DNA of 64,000 bases. Origin: Argyresthia goedartella. Taxonomy: Eukaryota > Arthropoda > Insecta > Lepidoptera > Argyresthiidae. The stretch lies in the NCBI GenBank assembly GCA_949825045.1, contig OX463810.1:36714201-36778200 (forward strand). The letters run 5' to 3'. The translations under genes were made by a program, and so were the position numbers. The notes under the pieces are model-generated. The model ran no database searches. It had not been told where the DNA came from and saw only the letters and a list, made by a program, of their open reading frames with translations. Below are positions 1 through 9,621 of the stretch, piece after piece (position 1 is the first letter of the stretch; the number at the start of each line of letters is the position of its first letter).

Positions 1-623
1 CTTTACATTTCACTCTTGTCTGTCATTTTTGTAAATAATAAACATTGACTTTATTCGATCCACATTAACAATTTATAACAGACATGCCGAAAGCACTAAG
101 AAAAGGGAAACGTTTAGAGATCGGCAAGCCTGCGAAGTTATTTTCAATATTTACTTATATTTCTATTTATATTGTTATAAAAAAGGTCTGCAAAATCCTA
201 CTGTAATTTTGACTTATAGTTAGACTTTTGGGGTTCCAATCCTTATAGAGTCATTAGATCATCCCAGCCGGAATTTGGTTTTGGAATTTTTATCAATGCG
301 TTTTATGGAAATAAAACTTCCTCAGTAACTAGTTATATTTTTATTTACCTAATGAATTCTTTATATGATAGAATCGTGGTGGTTTTAACATCTCAGTGTA
401 ATATACGTCAAACGGGCAATTTGACATTTGACATTGATAAATAAAGTATGCGATTTATTTGATACCTACACGCACAGATAACTTATCTGTTATCTTATCT
501 TATCCTACAGTTATCTTATCTGTGCCTACACGTAATTTAATAATACAGTAATTCATAGACACATCGGCACCATTCGGGTGTTATCGTTGTTCCGAGTTTT
601 GCCGATAGGAAAGGATTATTCAC
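1..623 (-). mobile_element. internally deleted DD82E (Sailor-like) element, end cut by window
   Basis: Matches both ends of the element at 43719-47080. It begins about 230 bp inside the left end, includes the transposase start (ATGCCGAAAGCACTAAG at 84), and jumps at about 165 from ORF codon ~27 to the element's 3' region. About 1.46 kb is missing relative to the long copy. It continues to the terminal repeat GGAAAGGATTATTCAC ending at 623. Coding strand here is plus; the listed strand follows the terminal match and is nominal. It lacks the P-like insertion found in the other copy, so it preserves the empty site near 258-266. Confidence 0.88.
473..524. mobile_element. 52-bp micro-insertion with CACAGA ends and 8-bp TSD
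   Basis: Starts CACAGATAA and ends TTATCTGTG, flanked on both sides by CCTACACG (465-472 and 525-532). The related element copy at about 43800 has a single CCTACCCG there, i.e. an empty site. The ends and 8-bp duplication match the three larger CACAGA elements in this window. The interior is made of GATAA/TTATC repeats. Confidence 0.85.
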
Positions 624-749
624 GTTCGATTAGAGTTAAAGACTTAAGGTAATACTTAGCACGATCATTGATTGTCAATGGCAATTCCTGTTGTGATCGT
701 GGAATATATAGATTATCTTTCGAAGGCCAGACAAATGTAAAATCATGGG

Positions 750-1289
750 ATGCACCCAATATCCAAGTACTGGCACCCACTTTACAACGTCATCGTACGT
801 AGGAAAGACCTGCGGGATGCCCACATCATCAGGGCTATGAGAGGGGCTCAGGGCTGGACAGACCATCGTATAACACGATCGAAGATGCGACTATCCCTTA
901 AACTTCCACGTAGAGCACTCCATTAAAAACCAGAAAAATTGGCTTACTCTAAACTTGTTACTTGCGCAGATCTCCGTTTTCAACTTGATAATGATTTTGG
1001 TGCCACGAGGGTAGATAAAGATGACATGTCCATAAATTAAGGATGGCGCTCTTTTGCGTAACAACTTCATGCTAGTGCTTCATGTATTGTTGAGAAACCA
1101 CTGAGAAGAAATCAGGACTGGTTTGATGACACTGATGTGGACATCCAGAAACTAGTAGAAGACATCAGACATGCTCTCAAAAATCCGCCAAATGCAACCG
1201 ACCGGAAGGCAGCTCAGCACGGACTTAAATCTAAAGTGCCCGAACTAAAGGATAAATGGTGGCTGGAAAAAGCTCGGGAACTGCAACGC
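750..1289 (+). pseudogene. RTE-type LINE remnant: endonuclease end and linker
   Basis: Translated pieces: SKYWHPLYNVIVRRKDLRDA, HIIRAMRGAQGWTDHR, LKLPRRA, then after stops QDWFDDTDVDIQKLVEDIRH and KDKWWLEKARELQ. The TDHR motif and the QDWFD ... W..KA.E.Q linker are typical of RTE-clade (often annotated craniofacial development protein 2-like) elements. Stops and small indels throughout; the reverse transcriptase part is absent. Dead fragment. Confidence 0.75.
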
Positions 1290-2669
1290 TATTCAGTTGC
1301 GCAACTTTGTGTGTCTCGTTCAGTAGAAGTCTCGGCAATCGAAGCGAACTTCGGGCAATAATGTGTGCTCTGCAGAATAAGTTGCCGCTGAACTTACGCC
1401 CGACCGAAGTTTGCTGTACGCTATAACGCAACGTAATTTCGGCGTTTTGTGTCGACAGTAATTCGAATAGCATTGCAGGCGCAGTCATGCCGAACCTCGG
1501 TCGCGTATCTTCGGCACAGTGTGTTTAGACACAAAGACCGCTCCGATATTCACGCGCGACGGCGCATGTCGACTCACTTTACAAATGGAGATACTCGCTC
1601 GACTCTTAATCACTGTACGTACTCGCACATTCTCGACTCGCACTAACTGGCACGTGCCCGTGTGACCGGGCGGCGACCGGCGGCGTCGCTAACCGCCACA
1701 CGCTGAGTTTGATGGTTAAATGAAACAAGGCAATCAGTAATTTGTTCAGTTTATTCTTAAATTAATGCAGACTAGAATAATACTCTTAGAAATGAGAACA
1801 ACAATAGTTATTTCACATGTTACAGTGTATACCGGACGCCAAGTATCTTGGCGCCTAAGCGAGGCCACTATCTCTCCCTCTCGCCGATGTATGTATCTCT
1901 CTTGTTCCCATGCGCCGCTACTACTACTCCCTCCAGGCGGCATCCAGGCTTCCAAGAAACTTGCCGTCAGGTATCAGCATTACCTACATCTATCAGCATT
2001 CACAATAAAAGGCTATTTATTTATTTGTGTTTGTCAATGTAAATAAAAATCTTATTCACAACAGCTAGCAATATAAAATTACATATCAGACTATACCATT
2101 AAACATATACATATTTATATATATCGACAAAAGAGCGCGGTCAGAGTCCGGGAATAAATCAAATTAATTAAATCTCTTTGAGTGACAGCGGAAGAAGTAA
2201 AAGAGCCTAATTACAAAGTCTATTTTTTAATCCTCTAATACGTCTCACATGATGTAACATAAAACATAATGTGAATGATATTTTTACATAGGTTTTACAT
2301 AGGACACTGACCAAAAGGCAACAAAAACTAGGAAGGTATGTGAGGTTGAATAGAAGTGAACATAATCCCATGCCTTGGAGATGTTCTGAACGGTTTACAC
2401 GAGCTAGTTCTAACAGTGAAGAATGATAGAATTAATTTATGATCGCTGCTTATCAAAGAAGTTTACATTGTACGTACAAACTCGTCCTCAGAGCGCTAAG
2501 CTTAGATATGAACATATTACATATATAAGTTACATTTTAGATACAGCTATAGGCAATACTATAAAATTTACAAAATATGATATATCTGTTGACGCTACAC
2601 GAAATTATTATTTAATTTCAATACATATTCCACTAATCAATTCATTTATCTTTTTGATCACTTTTAGAT
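1290..2669. other. intergenic: CpG-rich block, then AT-rich sequence
   Basis: 1290-1710 is rich in CG dinucleotides (many TCG, CGC, GCG words) and ends in a near-pure GC stretch at 1660-1700. From 1710 on the sequence is ordinary AT-rich. No convincing ORF, RNA gene or repeat boundary seen. The block could be promoter-like or a decayed mobile element. Confidence 0.4.
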
Positions 2670-2788
2670 CAGATGTTCTCAACATTTGTGCAAAGTACCT
2701 ACACATAAATCGAGCGAGACATGTCCTTTTATTGTGATAAAAGATAGTTTCGAAAAGTCGATGCCGACAAAAATGTTGAGAACCACTG
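2670..2788. mobile_element. possible 119-bp hAT-like MITE
   Basis: Left end CAGATGTTCTCAACATTTGT and right end AAATGTTGAGAACCACTG are near-perfect inverted repeats of about 20 bp with the CAGTGGTTCTCAAC-type ends common in hAT elements. The flanking octamers do not match, so the call is tentative. Confidence 0.45.
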
Positions 2789-4879
2789 GTCTAACACTGG
2801 TCTCACATCTAACCTATACAAAAACTTTCGGAAAACGGTGCAAGACTGCTATAAAACTTATAACTTACCTAACGGAAATGATACATTAGAAAGCAATAAT
2901 AGGTATTTGCATGTATGGAATTACGCACCATAGTATATCAACTTGTAATATCATTATAAAAATACTTGATGAACTAACTCATATTCGACGGAAAACTTTA
3001 AAATAAACAACATAACAAATTGATACAACAATATAAATAAAAATATTCAGCTACAAAAATGGAATGACTAAGCAACTTGCAATATATAATTTCTACGAAA
3101 AAATCGTAAATGTTAGAGCAACTATTAAAAAGAAATAGTCTCCATTACAACCGACTAGATTCATGCGAATTCATTCGAGTGACTTGTGTGTAAGTAGTTT
3201 AACCATAACCACTACCTACCATTTCACCTTGTAGATCCCGAGAGGAAATTTAGTAATTCTGAATTCAAGTTAGCGGGGCCCACTCACGCATTCATTCTGA
3301 ATTCATGTTATTTGGGCTCACACACACACATACATTATTTTGTATGTTCACAACACAGATGCAATAAATAATAAAGCAAATTGAAATAAACTTTTTTTTT
3401 CGTCTCAATGGTTTTATTGCCATGAGGACCAGACTTAGCACATCTCGAAATCAAAACCATAAAGTAGAATAGAACAATGACAAACACGTTTGTTCGCAAG
3501 TGATGGCACAGAAATAATGACAAGACCCTTATACATAAGATTATAAGCAAATAAATATACGCAACATCAGAGGAAAGAAAAAACAAGACATTCGTAATAA
3601 CATTACACGATAGACCAAAAATTACCTAGCTGTTATACAATCCATATTACTAAGCAGATATGAATGGTTTTGATATTATGATACAATCAGATTACAAATG
3701 GAGTATGTACTTACACATTGTCATGACAAAGTATTTTCACTATTTTGCACTTACAACCATATCGCTTCAATTTAGCTAAGACAAAATATAATTTTCGCCT
3801 CAACTTTTAGAACCATTGTTTTTTTTATTATTATTCGAGACATGCTGATTTTCACTCGAAGCTACACGGCTGTAAGTACAAAACACGTAATTTTAGAGAA
3901 ATACACAACTTATACAACTAGTACCTTATTTAGCCACGTAAGCATTGTAAGCGTTCTGAACTCAACACATATCCCAAAAGAGTGTTTTCTGAGTATTTTA
4001 ATCTAGCTACGCTGCTGTTGTGATCCGTCCGTGTTTTTGTTAAGTTAATATCATAGGTGCCGAGAATCGTTTTAAATTTTTAATGTACAACTAACCTCAA
4101 TATCATTGCATGAAGAAACCCTTGTGACATCAAAGCCAAAACCAGAAACGGTCTGTTACTGTGTCGAGATACCATGTCATACCACATTGCATAGTACCAC
4201 TACCAGACAAACGATATAAACGTTCTTTAAAAAAAAAACATCAGGTTGATTGAAGGACCAGCTTCGCAAGTTTTCCAAAATGTGGATAGATTTTTCATAA
4301 AAAATCAACTTAGTAGATCAAAAAAGTCCGAGCGAACATGCATGGATACAACTTATCTAGGACCTGTCCCGATATCGATGGGAGATGGAGTCAGCGTCAG
4401 GGTGGCATTTGACTCCCCAGATTGTGCAAAATTAAGTAGGTACCTAAGTAATCGCCGAATACTCACACTGCTGCCCAAATAAAGAACCGCTGACTGTTCA
4501 GTTCCCATCGAGAGATCATGCTGACTTTAAGTGAGTGTCCGTCAATCTTTTGAGTTGTCGCTTGTGCATTCCAAAACTCAATAGCAATAGCAATAATCTA
4601 CTCCTGTCTACCACTGTACTCACGTGATTGGGTTAGCGATACTTACTTAACGTTGAAACTACTGTCGCTTAGCGTATCATGGTAGCGGTCATACACGTAT
4701 GATACGGCTCGCAGCAGCAGTCGGGTCTGTGGCCGCTATTGCCACGCTAACGCGTACCAACTATGTTAGGTATATCTCTGCCCGTTAGGTACCAGGAGCT
4801 CACAACAGCAGCGGAGGTGGTGCGGTGCGGTGCGGGGCGCGGGGAAGCGGCAGGCACTTGGCGGCGGGCGGCGCGGCGT
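2789..4879. other. 3' flank of X11/Mint gene; no feature resolved
   Basis: AT-rich sequence with no supported ORF. It probably contains the X11/Mint 3' UTR next to 4880. AATAAA on the minus strand occurs near 3412 and 3830 as candidate polyadenylation signals. A short imperfect direct repeat with TTCTGAATTCA is at about 3255-3320. Confidence 0.4.
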
Positions 4880-4951
4880 CTAGATGAACACTGGGTTCTC
4901 TTGACCGGTCAGCAGCCGGAACATCGACGTCGGCATGGTCTTCATCAGGAT
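4880..4951 (-). CDS. X11L: X11/Mint last exon: PDZ2 tail and stop
   Basis: Acceptor TTCCCTCCAG|ATC, phase 0, 23 codons then TAG. ILMKTMPTSMFRLLTGQENP ends VFI. X11/Mint proteins end in a hydrophobic tail that folds back into the PDZ1 groove (family knowledge), and the -VFI end fits. The 3' UTR is unmarked; AATAAA on the minus strand at about 3830 is one possible polyadenylation signal. Confidence 0.94.
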   Translation of the reverse strand: MLMKTMPTSMFRLLTGQENPVFI

Positions 4952-5032
4952 CTGGAGGGAATTGGTTGAGTTTAAAGAACGGGAGAGACGAAAATACTAG
5001 TATATTTGATGACCACTAAACTATCAGTATGA

Positions 5033-5096
5033 TCTAGTTACCTGCCCGACATAAGTAGCAAGGATCGTGCGGCAAGGCCACTATGCTCTGGCATAG
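5033..5096 (-). repeat. second outlying degenerate copy of the PDZ2-exon unit
   Basis: GATCTAGTTACCTGCCCGAC, then AAGTAGCAAGGATCGTGCGG and CGGCAAGGCCACTATGCTCT. This matches the donor side of the array unit with a 12-bp internal deletion and substitutions. It lies only about 80 bp from the last exon. Confidence 0.75.
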
Positions 5097-5264
5097 TAGA
5101 AGCTTACAGGTACAGCAAAGAAGCCCAGGATAAATCCACGATTGGTCATCACGTCGTTGTTGTCAGTAGGGTCAAGGGTGTGTATCGCAGGTACGAGTAA
5201 CACAGGCGTGATGACATATCGTGGATATGTCCTTGAGCTTCTCTAATAAATAATCAATGTAGCT

Positions 5265-5545
5265 CATTAATGTCCCCACCGAGGGCCACAGGCCTTTACC
5301 CGGATACGAGTAAGATTAAGCCATACACCACCACACTGGCTCAGTGAGGGCTGATAGAGGGTTTTACTACCCTACCACATAGCGATAGTAACCGGGAACT
5401 ACAGCTTAACGTGTCATCCGAAACACTGAACGTCCGATAATGTACTTTAGATAAATTCATTGTCTCATTGGTACATTGGTCAGGTTTCGAACCTGCATCT
5501 CCTGTGTGAGAAGCAAGCTTCTTTGCTATCCCTGTATAGTTGCAT
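5265..5545 (-). mobile_element. tRNA-derived SINE (family B), diverged
   Basis: Minus-strand GGTTCGAAACCTG box B-like sequence near 5490 next to GAAGCTTGCTTCTCACACAG. It is followed by a body shared with the copy at 22333 (GATAATGTACTTTAGATAA region; ACGTCCG...). Head partly eroded. Confidence 0.55.
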
Positions 5546-5556
5546 GATGCGGTCTG

Positions 5557-5637
5557 GCTGTTGATCTAGCTAGATAATGCGGATGGCCGACGCGCACGCT
5601 TCAACTGCTTAAGTTTTAGATGTATGATCCAGTTTAC
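5557..5637 (-). repeat. outlying degenerate copy of the PDZ2-exon unit
   Basis: Contains the GATGGCCGACGCGCACGC core and the following 37-bp intron piece (TTTTAGATGTATGATCCAG). The exon part is shortened and altered and the donor context is lost at 5636. It is separated from the main array by about 150 bp of unrelated sequence. Confidence 0.8.
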
Positions 5638-5784
5638 CTTTCTTCTTCTTTCTTTATACTTTATCGCACAAAAACAAAAGATACAGATACATCAAAATGG
5701 AAACTAGGTGTACAAAGGCGAGCTTATCTCTAAAAAGAGATTTCTTCCAGCAAACCTAATATGGACAGAATACATGAAATAACA

Positions 5785-7691
5785 GGTAGACCAGACAGAA
5801 GTAGCAAGGAGGTTGACGATCCTCTCGTGTGGCACGGCCACTACGCTCTGGTTGTTGATCTCGATGCGGTGGCCGACGCGCACGCTTCAACTGAGTAAGT
5901 TTTAGATATATGATCCAGTTTACCTCCCCGACAGAAGTAGCAAGGAGGTTGACGATCCTCTCGTGCGGCACGGCCACTACGCTCTGGCTGTTGATCTCGA
6001 TGATGCGGTGGCCGACGCGCACGCTTCAACTGAGAAAGTTTTAGATGTATGATCCAGTTTACCTCCCCGACAGAAGTAGCAAGGAGGTTGACGATCCTCT
6101 CGTGCGGCACGGCCACTACGCTCTGGTTGTTGATCTCGATGATGCGGTGGCCGACGCGCACGCTTCAACTGAGAAAGTTTTAGATGTATGATCCAGTTTA
6201 CCTCCCCGACAGAAGTAGCAAGGAGGTTGACGATCCTCTCGTGCGGCACGGCCACTACGCTCTGGCTGTTGATCTCGATGATGCGGTGGCCGACGCGCAC
6301 GCTTCAACTGAGAAAGTTTTAGATGTATGATCCAGTTTACCTCCCCGACAGAAGTAGCAAGGAGGTTGACGATCCTCTCGTGCGGCACGGCCACTACGCT
6401 CTGGCTGTTGATCTCGATGATGCGGTGGCCGACGCGCACGCTTCAACTGAGTAAGTTTTAGATGTATGATCTAGTTTACCTCCCCGACAGAAGAAGCAAG
6501 GAGGTTGACGATCCTCTCGTGCGGCACGGCCACTACGCTCTGTTTGTTGATCTCGATGATGCGGTGGCCGACGCGCACGCTTCAACTGAGTAAGTTTTAG
6601 ATGTATGATCTAGTTTACCTCCCCGACAGAAGTAGCAAGGAGGTTGACGATCCTCTCGTGCGGCACGGCCACTACGCTCTGGTTGTTGATCTCGATGATG
6701 CGGTGGCCGACGCGCACGCTTCAACTGAGTAAGTTTTAGATGTATGGTCCAGTTTACCTCCCCGACAGAAGTAGCAAGGAGGTTGACGATCCTCTCGTGC
6801 GGCACGGCCACTACGCGCTGGTTGTTGATCTCGATGATGCGGTGGCCGACGCGCACGCTTCAACTGAGTAAGTTTTAGATGTATGATCCAGTTTACCTCC
6901 CCGACAGAAGTAGCAAGGAGGTTGACGATCCTCTCGTGCGGCACGGCCACTACGCTCTGGTTGTTGATCTCGATGATGCGGTGGCCGACGCGCACGCTTC
7001 AACTGAGTAAGTTTTAGATGTATGATCCAGTTTACCTCCCCGACAGAAGTAGCAAGGAGGTTGACGATCCTCTCGTGCGGCACGGCCACTACGCTCTGGT
7101 TGTTGATCTCGATGATGCGGTGGCCGACGCGCACGCTTCAACTGAGTAAGTTTTAGATGTATGATCCAGTTTACCTCCCCGACAGAAGTAGCAAGGAGGT
7201 TGACAATCCTCTCGTGCGGCACGGCCACTACGCTCTGTTTGTTGATCTCGATGATGCGGTGGCCGACGCCCACGCTTCAACTGAGTAAGTTTTAGATGTA
7301 TGATCTAGTTTACCTCCCCGACAGAAGTAGCAAGGAGGTTGACGATCCTTTCGTGCGGCACGGCCACTACGCTCTGGCTGTTGATCTCGATGATGCGGTG
7401 GCCGACGCGCACGCTTCAACTGAGTAAGTTTTAGATGTATGATCTAGTTTACCTCCCCGACAGAAGTAGCAAGGAGGTTGACGATACTCTCGTGCGGCAC
7501 GGCCACTACGCTCTGTTTGTTGATCTCGATGATGCGGTGGCCGACGCGCACGCTTCAACTGAGTAAGTTTTAGATGTATGATCTAGTTTACCTCCCCGAC
7601 AGAAGTAGCAAGGAGGTTGACGATCCTCTCGTGCGGCACGGCCACTACGCTCTGGCTGTTGATCTCGATGATGCGGTGGCCGACGCGCACG
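5785..7691 (-). repeat. 139-bp tandem array of partial PDZ2 exon plus splice donor
   Basis: Thirteen units directly downstream (in transcript sense) of the real PDZ2 exon. Unit boundaries recur every 139 bp exactly from 7690 down to 6022, then one 136-bp unit. Each has the 3' 100 or so bases of the exon ([11 protein letters not shown] through LATSVGE), the donor GAG|GTAAAC, and 37 bp of intron. Units differ at few positions, chiefly the codon before Gln (Ser, Asn or Lys). They lack the acceptor half, so they cannot be complete exons. 139 is not a multiple of 3, so consecutive copies change frame. Confidence 0.95.
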
Positions 7692-7732
7692 CCGCCACGC
7701 TCTGCTATGCCGCCGCGGAGGAGGCTGCAGAT
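7592..7732 (-). CDS. X11L: X11/Mint PDZ2 main exon (parent of the tandem array)
   Basis: Acceptor ACGTGGCCAG|ATC and donor GAG|GTAAAC, phase 0, 47 codons: [47 protein letters not shown]. This is the core of PDZ2. Its last 100 or so bases plus 37 bp of the following intron are the unit of the 139-bp tandem array immediately downstream. Only this copy has the acceptor and the [14 protein letters not shown] half, so it is the functional exon. Confidence 0.95.
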
Positions 7733-7762
7733 CTGGCCACGTAAAATATTAACATTAATTAC

Positions 7763-8080
7763 AAGCATTTACATTGGTTCTGGTCCCAGACTAGGATACT
7801 ATGAAGCGTGGGAACAGCAACGTCTCAAACCTGATGCTCGCATCAAACATTTTAACGTTACGGCGAAATACTCCGGCCACATTTTATTTAATAAAAAATA
7901 TAATTTTACTTTGTAACGTCAAGTTAGTTATTGTTGAATCATTCCTTGTTTTCATTGGTAAATAAAAGTCTATATACAGGCATAAACATTGCTTCTGGCC
8001 CCACACTAGGTTACCTTGTCGTGGAAACCAGAATGGGCGAAGTCACACCCAAACATATAAACATCCAAGACCTGGAGGGA
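7763..8080 (-). mobile_element. SINE family A: two adjacent partial copies
   Basis: 7763-7830 and 7972-8080 both carry the tail motif TTCTGG(C/T)CCCA(C/G)ACTAGG(A/T)TAC and GTGGGAAC-like sequence. The second also has AACATCCAAGACCTGG, all in the minus orientation. They match the fuller copies at 42936, 49232, 54519 and 61268. The tRNA-like head is missing here; a candidate remainder (CCGCAACGCCACACAGGTC) lies at 12915, beyond the LINE. Confidence 0.7.
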
Positions 8081-8289
8081 GGGAGAGATAAAAAAAAAAA
8101 AAAAGAGGGTAGCCTAGCCAACATCATAAATTTGTGTCCCACTATTTTTATTTAATTTAAATTAAAATCAGTTTCTTAATGTTATAATTTTTTATTAAAA
8201 ACAAGGCCTGGACCCTTTACCTACACTGGTATATAATATTTAATAAACATATAAACATACCTGGTTTTCACTACAACTACACACTCACA

Positions 8290-9150
8290 ATGGATCTATG
8301 CACAAAAATCAGTGCCAACATGGAGCAGATGGCAGCCGACTTCAGCAGCAGGATGGCCCGGTATGAGAAGGAGCTCCGTGAGTGCGCCACAATGTCCTCA
8401 TCTAGCAGCCCACTCAACATCAATTCCCTGGCCAGCGAGTTTCTCGAGTTCAAGGCGTTCACGTGGAACTGCCTAAACTTGCTGCGCAGCCAGGTTGACT
8501 TGTTGCTCGCTGGACAGGACAGGATGGAGACTGCATCACGTCGTAAGGTGCTCCTTCTCCATGGAGTACCCGAAGATGAGAAGGAACGGGTAAATGATGT
8601 GGCTCAAAGGATACTATCCGACCAAATAAAAGTGTCCCCTGAGTGCATTGCGAGTGCCTCTGTTGTACATCGTCTTGGACCCAAAAGGCCAGCCAAAACG
8701 CGCCCAATACTGGTGAGATTCTCCACACTCGGTGCCCGTATGGAGGTGTGGAACGGCAAAACCGCATTGAAGGGCACTGCAACCACCATATCAGAGTTCC
8801 TGACAAAGTCCAGACATGATGTGTTTCTTACTGCCCGGAAACACTTCGGCGTGCAGAACTGCTGGACTTCTGGTGGTAAGATTGTAATACTGCTTCCCGA
8901 CAAAAGTAGACAGAAGGTGGAGCGCATGTCGGAGCTTCAGGAATACACCAGCAAGTTCCCTCCCTCTGCTCTGCAATCCGGGCAAAAGGTCGCCGACTCT
9001 TCTCGTAATCCGGCTGTGCCTATGCCTGTGGCTGGGGTTGCGGTTGCGGCAGCGGCAGCAGGTTCTGCGGCGCCCTCGGCAAGCAAGCAGCGAGAACCCA
9101 GCGCTAGGCGTGCCACTGCCGGCCAGACGAAGGCAGGTACCAAAAAGTAG
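8290..9150 (+). CDS. LINE A ORF1 protein
   Basis: 286 codons. An N-terminal part with heptad-like spacing (MEQMAADFSSRMARYEKELR) suggests a coiled coil. It is followed by RKVLLLHGVPEDEKERVNDV, VVHRLGPKRPAKTRPILVRF and a basic, Ala-rich C-terminus. The LLHGVPE ... RPILVRF layout is like the RNA-binding (RRM-like) ORF1 proteins of many insect LINEs. Role: nucleic-acid chaperone in the retrotransposition particle (family inference). Start chosen at the ATG after the A-rich leader; 471 bp separate it from ORF2. Confidence 0.8.
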   Translation: MDLCTKISANMEQMAADFSSRMARYEKELRECATMSSSSSPLNINSLASEFLEFKAFTWNCLNLLRSQVDLLLAGQDRMETASRRKVLLLHGVPEDEKERVNDVAQRILSDQIKVSPECIASASVVHRLGPKRPAKTRPILVRFSTLGARMEVWNGKTALKGTATTISEFLTKSRHDVFLTARKHFGVQNCWTSGGKIVILLPDKSRQKVERMSELQEYTSKFPPSALQSGQKVADSSRNPAVPMPVAGVAVAAAAAGSAAPSASKQREPSARRATAGQTKAGTKK

Positions 9151-9621
9151 TTGTATCCCATCGTGTGCAGCGCAACATACGTCGCGTGATTTGGTCGGGT
9201 TATTTTCGAAGGGTAGACTGAATTAGATTAGATTAAATGATTCACTTTTTATTTTTATTTTTAGGTCACGCAGTCTTTCATTTGACAAGCATAGTGTGGT
9301 CTGTGTACTTGAAGTTTTTTTTTTTTTTTTTTATTATTATTATTTATTGTACGGACGGACAGACAGCCGGACGGAACGGACGGGCAACCGGACGGTGCGA
9401 ACGGATCTTGTATGTTCGTATTTGGATTCACTTTGCTGTTTCTTCATCTCTTTTTTGTTTGTGCTGCCCACCCACGTCTCATCTATTATTTGTTATCTTG
9501 TATAATGTATTTCCTTCCATATGTACTATACTTTTGTAAACCCAGGGTTTGGCTGGGTTCGGGCCTTTCTGTTTTTTTGGATTTGACTTTTTTATTTTTT
9601 TTGTGTTTTTAGTAGGTTTTA

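Noticed and set aside
2662..2796. hAT MITE confirmed by target duplication
   Set aside because: Inverted ends are good but flanking octamers TTTTAGAT and GTCTAACA do not match, so kept only as a tentative feature.
5756..7558. Many overlapping 63-107-codon minus-strand ORFs as a tandem multi-PDZ gene
   Set aside because: They are frame-shifted readings of the 139-bp partial-exon array; each unit lacks the first half of PDZ2 and an acceptor site.
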